Origin: Magnetospira sp.
GTDB taxonomy: Bacteria; Pseudomonadota; Alphaproteobacteria; Rhodospirillales; Magnetospiraceae
DNA: 56,645 nt
Assembly: GCA_028282245.1 (NCBI GenBank)
Contig: JANQIL010000152.1
Coordinates: 1 to 56,645 of the forward strand
Direction of reading: 5' to 3'
The position numbers and the translations under genes are program-made. The notes under the pieces were generated by a model that was given only the letters and a program-made list of their open reading frames with translations, ran no database searches and was not told the DNA's origin. This document shows, piece by piece, positions 28,012 through 35,631 of the stretch. Numbering within the stretch: the stretch's first letter is position 1; each line of letters starts with the position of its first letter.

Positions 28012-28773
28012 ATGGGCGGCGACCACGATTCCAACAATGACGGCAATGGCAATGCCGGCCAGAGGGCGAAAATCCTCCAACTGATTCCGCATTCGATGCG
28101 GTTCTTTACGCTGGTGGCGCTGATCCTCGAGGCCGGCTTCCTTGGCATCGCGGTGACCCAGGACGATCCGGTGGTGAAGCGCCAACTCATCGACCACGCC
28201 TTCACCCTGTTCATCGTTCTGATCGGGGTCGCCGGCGCCCTCGAACTCTTGCGGCTGGTGTTCGGCCGACCGACCAAGACCGGCGAGGCGGCGACGGCTC
28301 CGGCGCCGCGCTACGAGGTGTTCCTGTCGGCGCCGATGGCCGACATCACCGACGAGGCCACCTACAAGCTGCAGCGGGATGAAATCCTTCGGGTCAAGGA
28401 CGCCCTGCGCAAGTTCTGCCGGTTCGAGACCACGTTCTACGCCGGCACCGACATCGAGGCGCCCGACGGCTTCAACACCGAACACATCGCCCTGCGCGGC
28501 AATTTCAGAAGAATTCAGGAAAGCCGCCGCCTCATGCTGATCTATCCGAAGCGCTCGGGGTCCAGCATCCTGTTCGAGGCGGGACTTGCGATCGCCTTCG
28601 GCAAGCCGTCGGTGTGGTTCATCAAGGCCGGCGAAAAACTGCCCTACCTCATGCGCGGCGCGGCCGGAGCCTCGGAATCGGAGGGATTGCCTCGGATGCG
28701 GGTCTACACCTACGACTCGGTCGCCGACATCGTGAAACGGATGGAAAACGACGGAGCGGGGATTTTCACCTGA
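28012..28773 (+). CDS. Membrane-anchored deoxyribosyltransferase/TIR-like paralogue
   Basis: This 253-residue protein has a short Asn/Asp/Gly-rich N-terminus, two membrane segments (about residues 30-48 and 62-85) and a linker. A cytoplasmic domain follows that is paralogous to the preceding gene: VFLSAPMADI (103-112), TTFYAGTDI (140-148), RLMLIYPKRSGSSILFEAGLAIAFGKPSVWFI with E189 at the catalytic-glutamate place, and LPYLMRG. GGGGAGG lies six bases before the ATG. It is 72 bases downstream of its soluble paralogue and ends only 13 bases before the convergent mcd stop. Membrane-tethered TIR-like or transferase-like domains occur in signalling and defence proteins, but nothing here proves such a role. 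Confidence 0.75.
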   Translation: MGGDHDSNNDGNGNAGQRAKILQLIPHSMRFFTLVALILEAGFLGIAVTQDDPVVKRQLIDHAFTLFIVLIGVAGALELLRLVFGRPTKTGEAATAPAPRYEVFLSAPMADITDEATYKLQRDEILRVKDALRKFCRFETTFYAGTDIEAPDGFNTEHIALRGNFRRIQESRRLMLIYPKRSGSSILFEAGLAIAFGKPSVWFIKAGEKLPYLMRGAAGASESEGLPRMRVYTYDSVADIVKRMENDGAGIFT

Positions 28774-28786
28774 CCCCGCCGCCGGC

Positions 28787-30448
28787 TCATCGCCCGACCA
28801 GCAGGCCCCGCGCCACCACCTGAGCCTGAATTTCCGCCGCCCCCTCGAAGATGTTCAGGATGCGGGCGTCGCACAGGACGCGGGAAATCGGATACTCCTC
28901 CGCGTAACCGTTGCCGCCATGAATCTGCAACGCGTTGTCGGCGTTCGACCAGGCGACGCGGGCGGCCAGCAGCTTGGCCATTCCGGCCTCGATGTCGCAG
29001 CGCAGGTCGGAATCCTTCTCGCGCGCCGCGAAATAGGTGAGCTGACGAGCGATCATGGTCTCCACGACCATCCAGACCAGTTTTCCATGGACGCGCGGGA
29101 AGGCATACAGCGGCTTGCCGAACTGCTGGCGCTCCAGGGCATAGCGCAGGCCCAGTTCCATGGCGCATTGGGCGACGCCGACGGCACGCGCCGCGGTCTG
29201 GATGCGGGCCGATTCGAAGGTCTCCATGAGCTGCTTGAAACCCTGTCCCTCCTGGTTGCCCAGCAATCCATCGGCCGACACCTCGAAACCGTCGAATCCC
29301 AGTTCGTATTCCTTCATGCCGCGATAGCCGAGCACCGGAATCTCGCCACCGCTCATGCCGGGCGCCGGGAACGGGTCGGCGTCGGTGCCGCGCGGCTTCT
29401 CGGCCAGGAACATGGACAGGCCCTTGTAGCCCTTCTCGTCCGGATTGGTGCGGGCGAGCAGGGTCATCATGTCGGTGCGCGCGGCGTGGGTGATCCAGGT
29501 CTTGTTGCCGGTGATCCGGTAGACGTCGCCGTCCCTCACCGCGCGGGTGCGCAGGCTGGCCAGATCGGAACCGGTGTTGGGCTCGGTGAACACGGCGGTC
29601 GGCAGCAACTCGCCGGAGGCCAGCAGCGGCAGGTATTTCCGTTTCTGGTCCTCGGTGCCGCCGAGACGGATCAGCTCGGCCGCGATCTCCGAGCGGGTGC
29701 CCAGCGAGCCGACGCCGATGTAGCCGCGCGACAGTTCCTCGGTCACCACGCACATCGCCGTCTTGCCCATGCCGAGACCGCCGTATTCCTCGGGGATGGT
29801 CAGGCCGAACACGCCAAGCTCGGCCATCTGCTCGACGACCGAGATGGGAATCAGTTCATCCTTGAGGTGCCACTCGTGGGCCTGCGGCACCACCTGCTCC
29901 TCCGCGAAGCGATGGAACTGATCGCGCACCAGGTCGAGCGTTTCGTCGTCCAGGCCCAGGTTGCCGAAATGACCATCCTCGATCAGGTCGGCGATCCGCT
30001 TCTTGACCGCCGCCGTGAAACCGTGATCACGCAGCAGGTGGGTGTGCGGACATTGCAGGGAGAACCGCTCGCGGGCCTCGATGCCGAAATCGGCCGGCCG
30101 CACCATCTCGCCCTGGCTCATCGGGAAGCCGCCGTAGAGTTGATGCAGATACTCCGCGAAGGCGGCCTGCAGGATCAGCTTCTCCAGGTCGCCGAACCGC
30201 CCCGCCGCGTCCAGACGCTGCGCCCAGCCGAGGATCTGTTCCAGGGCCGACACATAGGTGGCGAGCCAGGCGTAGCCGTGGCAGGCATATTGCTCGCGTT
30301 CCATGGCGGCGTTGTCGAGTCGGCCGTCCGGCCCGGTGACCATCTCGGCCACGTGACGGCGCACCGCCTCGCCAACGTCCTTGGCGGTGCGTACCGCCTT
30401 CTCGCAGGTCGGCAGCAGGTCGACGAGAATGTGATCCTTGGTGGGCAT
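28787..30448 (-). CDS. mcd: Methylsuccinyl-CoA dehydrogenase (acyl-CoA dehydrogenase family)
   Basis: Predicted to oxidise (2S)-methylsuccinyl-CoA to mesaconyl-CoA in the ethylmalonyl-CoA pathway, with electrons passing to EtfAB. The 553-residue length, about 150 longer than ordinary acyl-CoA dehydrogenases because of an N-terminal helical extension, is typical of Mcd. The core has FGLTIPEEYGGLGMGKTAMCVVTEELSRG, the FAD/substrate loop TEPNTGSDLASLRTRA, GNKTWITHA and the C-terminal ALQIHGGNGYAEEYPISRVLCDARILNIFEGAAEIQ containing the family's catalytic-base region. GGGAG precedes the ATG at 30448. Assignment as Mcd relies on length plus the neighbouring ccr and ecm; a different branched acyl-CoA substrate is possible. 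Confidence 0.88.
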   Translation of the reverse strand: MPTKDHILVDLLPTCEKAVRTAKDVGEAVRRHVAEMVTGPDGRLDNAAMEREQYACHGYAWLATYVSALEQILGWAQRLDAAGRFGDLEKLILQAAFAEYLHQLYGGFPMSQGEMVRPADFGIEARERFSLQCPHTHLLRDHGFTAAVKKRIADLIEDGHFGNLGLDDETLDLVRDQFHRFAEEQVVPQAHEWHLKDELIPISVVEQMAELGVFGLTIPEEYGGLGMGKTAMCVVTEELSRGYIGVGSLGTRSEIAAELIRLGGTEDQKRKYLPLLASGELLPTAVFTEPNTGSDLASLRTRAVRDGDVYRITGNKTWITHAARTDMMTLLARTNPDEKGYKGLSMFLAEKPRGTDADPFPAPGMSGGEIPVLGYRGMKEYELGFDGFEVSADGLLGNQEGQGFKQLMETFESARIQTAARAVGVAQCAMELGLRYALERQQFGKPLYAFPRVHGKLVWMVVETMIARQLTYFAAREKDSDLRCDIEAGMAKLLAARVAWSNADNALQIHGGNGYAEEYPISRVLCDARILNIFEGAAEIQAQVVARGLLVGR

Positions 30449-30471
30449 GGGGGCACTCCCTCTCAATCGTC

Positions 30472-31983
30472 TCAATTCGGATAGAGCATCTGCTTGAAAT
30501 CGTTCAGGTCTCGGAGCACGCGCCCGTCACGGCACAGGCGCCGGCGATCATCGTCCGCGAACGCCGGGCAGTACAGGGCCTGCTCGGCCGTCCAACCCGT
30601 CAGACGGCGCCCTTCCTTGGTACGCAGGAACCGATTGACGTGATCCTGGAACGCAGCAAGGCTGTCGCCGGTGAACTGATCGGCCGACCGCTTGCAGGAC
30701 CCGAACCGGACGATCCGGTCGTCCTCGTTCAGAGCCACGATGTCGATTTCGATATCCGACCCGTCCGCGCGGTTCCAATAGCCGCGCACAAGATCGGTCA
30801 GCGAAAAATCTCCTTTGCCTTTGCGCGAGCATTCCTCCAGCAGCAGCCGGATCATCTTCTCGAATACGAAGCCTTCCAGCGACATCAGTGCCTTGTCCGC
30901 CCGCGCCGCGGGTTGCTCGATCGGCTGGACACGCGCCATGCTGACGTTACGCCCGATCGCCTTGAGCCAAGCGGACAGGAAATTGTCGGTGATCACGTAT
31001 CGAGCTTTCCGGCTGCCTTTCGTTGCGAAAACCGGATGCAGTTTCTCGACGATCCCGTAGCGGTCGATGAGGGCGGCGAGATAGCCCCCGAGTTGCTTTT
31101 CGCCACCCGAGCCCGCGCGGTCGTACTCGGCCTTCAACTGGGCGTGCGAACAGGTTCCGGCACGGGCGAGAATTTGCAGGATACTGTCGTAGCGACCCCG
31201 CAGCTCCCTTAAGAACCAATTGGTCGCCTCGTCCCGCAACGGACTGGAACCTTCGAAAAAAAGTCCGCGAAGGGTGTCGCGGCGAGCGACCGCGATATCG
31301 TCGCCGCCTTCGAGCAATCCCCGCTCGAAAACGTCCCGATAAAACTTCGGCACGCCCTCGAACAAACCCCAGAGAAACAACCAGTGATGGGAGTTGATAA
31401 CGCCGTGCCGGGCGAACATCTCGAACAGGGTCTCGAAATCCCAATGATTGAGATGCAACCGGTGGGTCACGCGGTTGAACAATGGAGACGAGCGATCCTC
31501 CAGAACCGCCGTCAACTCGGTATGGATGGAACCAAGGACGAAGATACCGCCTTTCTCTGTATCTCGCAGCCGGTCGACCTTCGCCTGCAGCAGGGACGTA
31601 AACGGACTAAGCGCCTGTCGATGAAAATACTGAAACTCATCGATGATCACGACCCAGCCGAACTGGCTTAGCGTTTCGATCGCGTCGGAAAGGTCCGAGA
31701 ACGTCAAGACATCCTGAAAGATCTCGACCAGCTCCCGCGCCGATGCCTGGTCTTCGAAGGCATCCTGGAAGGCCTGGACAACACCGCGCTCGTCACTATC
31801 GGGAATCTGAACGTAGAATCGATCCAAATCTGGCCTTTTGCGAAGAGCCTGGTGGATCAGCGTCGTCTTGCCGATCCGACGCCGCCCGGAGATCGCACAG
31901 AAGAACCATCGTCCGGAGTCCAGAATCCGGTCGATCTCGGAAAGGTCCGCGTTACGACCGTAAAATCCCCAGGATTTCTGCAT
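30472..31983 (-). CDS. AAA ATPase, archaeal-type (ATPase_2 with DUF234-like C-terminus)
   Basis: A 503-residue P-loop ATPase. Residues 6-50 contain GFYGRNADLSEIDRIL and the Walker A SGRRRIGKTTLIHQAL; Walker B is VVIIDEFQYFHR (about 110-121); a sensor-like segment is GIFVLGSIHTELTAVL. Next comes a winged-helix-like part (GTCSHAQLKAEYDRAG...LGGYLAALIDRYGIVEKLHP). The C-terminal part resembles a restriction-like fold, with DIEIDIVALNEDDRIVRFGSCKRS (D..E-x-D...K pattern). This layout fits the ATPase_2/DUF234 family, widespread in archaea and patchy in bacteria, of unknown biological role. It interrupts ccr and mcd. A 15-bp inverted repeat sits just before its start. Composition appears less G+C-rich than neighbours, consistent with transfer. 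Confidence 0.85.
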   Translation of the reverse strand: MQKSWGFYGRNADLSEIDRILDSGRWFFCAISGRRRIGKTTLIHQALRKRPDLDRFYVQIPDSDERGVVQAFQDAFEDQASARELVEIFQDVLTFSDLSDAIETLSQFGWVVIIDEFQYFHRQALSPFTSLLQAKVDRLRDTEKGGIFVLGSIHTELTAVLEDRSSPLFNRVTHRLHLNHWDFETLFEMFARHGVINSHHWLFLWGLFEGVPKFYRDVFERGLLEGGDDIAVARRDTLRGLFFEGSSPLRDEATNWFLRELRGRYDSILQILARAGTCSHAQLKAEYDRAGSGGEKQLGGYLAALIDRYGIVEKLHPVFATKGSRKARYVITDNFLSAWLKAIGRNVSMARVQPIEQPAARADKALMSLEGFVFEKMIRLLLEECSRKGKGDFSLTDLVRGYWNRADGSDIEIDIVALNEDDRIVRFGSCKRSADQFTGDSLAAFQDHVNRFLRTKEGRRLTGWTAEQALYCPAFADDDRRRLCRDGRVLRDLNDFKQMLYPN

Positions 31984-31995
31984 GTTTAGAGCCCA

Positions 31996-32033
31996 AATAC
32001 GGTTAACGTAAAAATTCCTACGTTAACCGTATT
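31996..32033. repeat. Perfect 15-bp inverted repeat between ccr and the AAA ATPase gene
   Basis: AATACGGTTAACGTA (31996-32010) and TACGTTAACCGTATT (32019-32033) are exact reverse complements around an eight-base A/T-rich spacer. Each arm contains GTTAAC. The repeat begins 13 bases upstream of the ATPase ATG at 31983 and ends 25 bases after the ccr stop. With no T-run next to it, it fits an operator or an attenuating RNA hairpin better than a standard terminator. Confidence 0.75.
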
Positions 32034-32057
32034 GGCCAATGTCGCCAAGGTCCGGTC

Positions 32058-33341
32058 TCAGACGTCCGCGATGACATCCTCGACGGTGCGCCGGCCGGGT
32101 TTGCCGGCCTGCACCAGGACCGCCATGTTGCCCGGCTTATGCAGGTTCTTGCGCATCGTCACGTGGGCCTGCGGGATTTCCTCCCACGGATAGACCTCCG
32201 ACATGCAGGGATCGATGCGCCGCTCGACCACCAGATTGTTGGCCTGGCTGGACTGCAACAGGTTGGCGAAGTGGGAGCCCTGGACCCGTTTCTGGCGCAT
32301 CCAGGCGAAGCGGGCGTCGAAGGTCAGGTTGTAGCCGGTGGTGCCGGCGCAGAACACAACCATGCCGCCGCGCTTGACCACGAACACCGACACCGGGAAG
32401 GTGGACTCCCCCGGATGCTCGAACACCATGTCGACGTCGACGCCCTTGCCGGTGATGTCCCAGATCGCCTTGCCGAACTTGCGGCATTCCTTCATGTAGG
32501 GGCCGAACTCCGGCCCGTTGACCTCGGGCAGCCGGCCCCAGCAGTTGAAGTCCCTGCGGTTGATGACTCCCATGGCGCCGAGGCCCATCACGAAATCACG
32601 CTTGGATTCGTCGGAGATCACGCCGATGGCGTTGGCGCCGGCGGTCGAGATGAGCTGGATGGCCATCGACCCGAGGCCGCCCGAGGCGCCCCAGACCAGA
32701 ACGTTCTGGCCGGGCTTCAGGGTGTGCGGACGATGCCCGAACAGCATCCGGTAGGCGGTCGCCAGGGTCAGCGTGTAACTGGCGCTTTCCTCCCAGGTCA
32801 GGTGCTTGGGGCGCGCCATGACCTGCTGCGCCTGGACCCGGGTAAACTGGGCGAACGATCCGTCCGGGGTCTCGTAGCCCCAGATCCGCTGGCTGGGCGA
32901 ATACATCGGGTCACCACCGTTGCACTCCTCGTCGTCGCCGTCGGCCTGGTTGCAATGGACCACTACCTCGTCGCCCACCTTCCAGCGCTTGACCTTGGCT
33001 CCGACCGCCCAGACGATCCCCGAGGCATCGGATCCGGCGATGTGGTAATCGTCCTTGTGGACGTCGAACACCGAGATCGGCACGCCGAGGCTGGCCCACA
33101 CGCCGTTGTAGTTGACGCCGGCCGCCATCACCAGGATCAAAACCTCGTGACTGTCCAGTTCGGGGGTGTCGATGACTTCCACCTGCATGGCGGTATCCGG
33201 TTCGCCGTGCCGTTCGCGGCGGATGACCCAACCGTACATTTTTTTCGGCACGTGGCCGAGGGGCGGGATTTCACCGATTTCGTAGAGGTCCTTCTTGGGC
33301 TGCTGGGCGGTCGCGTCCATCATTGCCGCGGCATCGCTCAT
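32058..33341 (-). CDS. ccr: Crotonyl-CoA carboxylase/reductase
   Basis: Ccr reductively carboxylates crotonyl-CoA to ethylmalonyl-CoA with NADPH and CO2, the defining step of the ethylmalonyl-CoA pathway. The 427-residue medium-chain dehydrogenase starts with a family-typical N-terminus (DLYEIGEIPPLGHVPKKMYGWVIRRERHGEP). It has AAGVNYNGVWASLG, the NADPH motif VWGASGGLGSMAIQL (217-231) and the GSHFANLLQ segment with a histidine implicated in CO2 binding in characterised enzymes. The insert GDDEECNGGDPMYSPSQRIWGYETPDGSFAQF is also characteristic. GGGAG precedes the ATG. It is divergent from ecm and followed, leftward, by the AAA ATPase and mcd. Confidence 0.97.
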   Translation of the reverse strand: MSDAAAMMDATAQQPKKDLYEIGEIPPLGHVPKKMYGWVIRRERHGEPDTAMQVEVIDTPELDSHEVLILVMAAGVNYNGVWASLGVPISVFDVHKDDYHIAGSDASGIVWAVGAKVKRWKVGDEVVVHCNQADGDDEECNGGDPMYSPSQRIWGYETPDGSFAQFTRVQAQQVMARPKHLTWEESASYTLTLATAYRMLFGHRPHTLKPGQNVLVWGASGGLGSMAIQLISTAGANAIGVISDESKRDFVMGLGAMGVINRRDFNCWGRLPEVNGPEFGPYMKECRKFGKAIWDITGKGVDVDMVFEHPGESTFPVSVFVVKRGGMVVFCAGTTGYNLTFDARFAWMRQKRVQGSHFANLLQSSQANNLVVERRIDPCMSEVYPWEEIPQAHVTMRKNLHKPGNMAVLVQAGKPGRRTVEDVIADV

Positions 33342-33387
33342 GTCGCTCTCCCTTTCGCGTGTTTCGTTCGCCTATGGCGCGTTGATT

Positions 33388-33407
33388 AAACCCCCGGCTG
33401 GGGGTTT
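33388..33407. promoter_or_regulatory. Hairpin in the ccr-ecm divergent region
   Basis: AAACCCCC (33388-33395), loop GGCT, GGGGGTTT (33400-33407) is a perfect eight-base-pair stem with TTTT on its right on the plus strand and A-rich on its left, so it resembles a short bidirectional terminator. It sits in the presumed 5' leader of ccr, about 47 bases before its ATG, where it could act as an attenuator or operator. Confidence 0.5.
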
Positions 33408-33495
33408 TGGTTGCGCTGCAATATCCTATTTAGAGTCTTCCATGTTTCTTCGCAATGCACAAGATGATAGATTCGAGGTAAATCAGACGGCAACT

Positions 33496-33510
33496 GGTAA
33501 TTTTGTTACC
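33496..33510. promoter_or_regulatory. Inverted repeat upstream of ecm
   Basis: GGTAA-TTTTG-TTACC, five-base arms around a five-base spacer, 48-62 bases before the ecm ATG, in an A/T-rich stretch. A candidate operator. Confidence 0.4.
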
Positions 33511-33527
33511 TTTCAACATTACGAGAT

Positions 33528-33540
33528 TGCCAATTTGGCA
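33528..33540. promoter_or_regulatory. TGCCAA-T-TTGGCA palindrome just upstream of ecm
   Basis: A perfect 13-base palindrome ending two bases before the GAGGGAG ribosome-binding site of ecm. A bound regulator would overlap the leader or the site. It may belong to the same control system as the other repeats between ccr and ecm. Confidence 0.4.
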
Positions 33541-33557
33541 CGAGGGAGCTGGCCGGC

Positions 33558-35579
33558 ATGGACAAGAATTTCGCAGATGCAGCAATCGACTACGGGGCGA
33601 CACCGCGCGAGCGCGACCGGCCGTGGCTGATCCGAACCTACTCCGGTCACAGCTCGGCCGCCGCGTCGAACGCGCTGTACCGAAAAAATCTGGAGCGCGG
33701 CCAGACCGGCCTTTCGGTGGCCTTCGACCTGCCGACCCAGACCGGATACGATTCCGACCATGTCCTTGCGCGCGGCGAGGTCGGCAAGGTGGGGGTGCCG
33801 ATTTCCCATCTGGGCGACATGGAAACCCTGTTCGACGGCATCCCGCTGGCCAGGATGAACACATCGATGACCATCAACGCGCCGGCCCCCTGGCTGCTCG
33901 CGCTCTACATCGCGGCCGCCGAGCGTCAGGGCGCCGAGCGGAAGGATCTGGCCGGCACGGTGCAGAACGACCTGATCAAGGAGTTCCTCTCGCGCGGCAC
34001 CTACATCTTTCCGCCAACCCCGTCCATGAAGCTGATGACCGACGTCATCGCCTTCACCTACCGCGAGGTTCCCAAGTGGAACCCGACCAACGTGTGCTCC
34101 TATCACCTTCAGGAGGCCGGCGCGACGCCGGTCCAGGAACTGGCTTTCGCGCTGGCCACGGCGACCGCCCTGCTCGACGCCATCCGCGAGTCCGGACAGG
34201 TGCCGGAGCGCGACTTCCCCCAGGCGGTGGGGCGAATCAGCTTCTTCGTCAACGCCGGCATCCGCTTCGTCACCGAGTTGTGCAAGATGCGCGCGTTCAC
34301 CGAGCTGTGGGACGAAATCGTGCACGAGCGCTACGGGGTGAAGGAGGAAAAATACCGCCGCTTCCGCTATGGGGTGCAGGTCAACTCGCTGGGCCTCACC
34401 GAGCAGCAGCCGGAGAACAACGTCTACAGAATTCTCCTTGAGATGCTTGCCGTGGTGCTGTCCAAGGGCGCGCGCGCGCGCGCCGTGCAACTGCCGGCCT
34501 GGAACGAGGCCCTCGGTCTGCCGCGTCCGTGGGACCAGCAATGGAGCCTGCGCCTACAGCAGATCGTCGCCCACGAGACGGATTTGCTGGAATTCGGCGA
34601 TATCTTCGACGGCTCGCGCGAGATCGCCGAGCAGGTGGAGCGCCTCAAGATCGCCGCCCGCCAGCAGATGTCCGCCATCGACGACATGGGCGGCGTGGTC
34701 GCGGCGGTGGAGAGCGGCTACCTCAAGAACGCCCTGGTCCAGGCCAACGCGCGCCGCGTGGCCGCCATCGAATCCGGCGACCAGAAGGTGGTCGGCGTGA
34801 ACTGCTTCACCGGCGGCGAGGCGAGCCCGCTCGTTGGCGCCGACGGCGGCATCATGGCGGTCGATCCGGCGGCCGAGGCGGATCAGATCGCGCGCCTCGA
34901 TGCGTGGCGCGCGGCGCGCGACGGCACGGCGGCCGAGGCGGCCCTGGCGGCCCTGAAGGCGAGCGCCGCCGAGGGGCGCAACGTGGTGGCCGCCTCGATC
35001 GACTGCGCCCACGCCGGGGTGACGACCGGCGAATGGGGCGATGCCCTGCGCCAGGTGTTCGGCGAATACCGCGCCCCGACCGGGATCGCCAAGTCGGCCG
35101 CCCCCGGAGCCCAGGCCGGCGAGGCCCTGGAGGCGGTGCGCGACAAGGTCAGGGCGGCGGCGACCAAGCTGGGCCGGCCACTCAAGATTCTGGTCGGCAA
35201 GCCGGGCCTGGACGGCCATTCGAACGGCGCCGAGCAGATCGCGGTGCGGGCCCGCGACGTCGGCATGGAGGTGGTCTACGAAGGCATCCGGCTGACTCCG
35301 CAACGGATCGCCGAGACGGCGCTGGAGGAACAGGTTCACCTGATCGGCCTGTCGATCCTGTCCGGGTCCCACGCGCCGCTGGTCGCCGAAACGCTGCGCG
35401 CGCTGAAGGCCAACGAGATGGATCACGTGCCGGTGGTGGTGGGCGGAATCATCCCGGTCGACGACGCGGCGAGGCTGAAGTCTGACGGCGTGGCGCGGGT
35501 CTATACGCCGAAGGACTTCGATCTCTCGGCGATCATGGGAGACCTCGCCGACCTGGCGATGACGACCGAGGGGATCTGA
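33558..35579 (+). CDS. ecm: Ethylmalonyl-CoA mutase, coenzyme B12-dependent
   Basis: Ecm rearranges (2R)-ethylmalonyl-CoA to methylsuccinyl-CoA. The single-chain 673-residue protein has the TIM-barrel substrate domain (RTYSGHSSAAASNALYRKNLERGQTGLSVAFDLPTQTGYDSDHVLARGEVGKVGVPISHLGDM). A C-terminal cobalamin-binding domain of about 130 residues carries the base-off motif GLDGHSNGAEQIA (D-x-H-x2-G) followed by GLSILSGSHAPLV and VVVGGIIP. Ordinary methylmalonyl-CoA mutase large chains are longer and differ in the barrel signature. The neighbouring ccr and mcd make the Ecm assignment firm. GAGGGAG precedes the ATG. No recognisable cobalamin riboswitch was seen in the short upstream region. Confidence 0.94.
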   Translation: MDKNFADAAIDYGATPRERDRPWLIRTYSGHSSAAASNALYRKNLERGQTGLSVAFDLPTQTGYDSDHVLARGEVGKVGVPISHLGDMETLFDGIPLARMNTSMTINAPAPWLLALYIAAAERQGAERKDLAGTVQNDLIKEFLSRGTYIFPPTPSMKLMTDVIAFTYREVPKWNPTNVCSYHLQEAGATPVQELAFALATATALLDAIRESGQVPERDFPQAVGRISFFVNAGIRFVTELCKMRAFTELWDEIVHERYGVKEEKYRRFRYGVQVNSLGLTEQQPENNVYRILLEMLAVVLSKGARARAVQLPAWNEALGLPRPWDQQWSLRLQQIVAHETDLLEFGDIFDGSREIAEQVERLKIAARQQMSAIDDMGGVVAAVESGYLKNALVQANARRVAAIESGDQKVVGVNCFTGGEASPLVGADGGIMAVDPAAEADQIARLDAWRAARDGTAAEAALAALKASAAEGRNVVAASIDCAHAGVTTGEWGDALRQVFGEYRAPTGIAKSAAPGAQAGEALEAVRDKVRAAATKLGRPLKILVGKPGLDGHSNGAEQIAVRARDVGMEVVYEGIRLTPQRIAETALEEQVHLIGLSILSGSHAPLVAETLRALKANEMDHVPVVVGGIIPVDDAARLKSDGVARVYTPKDFDLSAIMGDLADLAMTTEGI

Positions 35580-35613
35580 CACGGACTCCGAACCATCCTT
35601 CGGGACCCGTGTC
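35578..35613. terminator. Candidate bidirectional terminator between ecm and plsY
   Basis: GACACGG (35578-35584) pairs with CCGTGTC (35607-35613), and inside it CCGAA (35588-35592) pairs with TTCGG (35599-35603). The structure starts at the ecm stop and lies before the convergent plsY stop. It lacks a T-run, so termination is uncertain. Confidence 0.45.
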
Positions 35614-35631
35614 GGGCCGCCATTGCGGCGC

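Noticed and set aside
27076-28773. Complete phage-defence island around the TIR-like pair
   Set aside because: No CD-NTase, STING, helicase, nuclease or integrase gene is adjacent; only the pair itself is unusual, so an island is not supported.
33342-33557. Possible cobalamin riboswitch before ecm
   Set aside because: The region is too short and no B12-box-like sequence was recognised.
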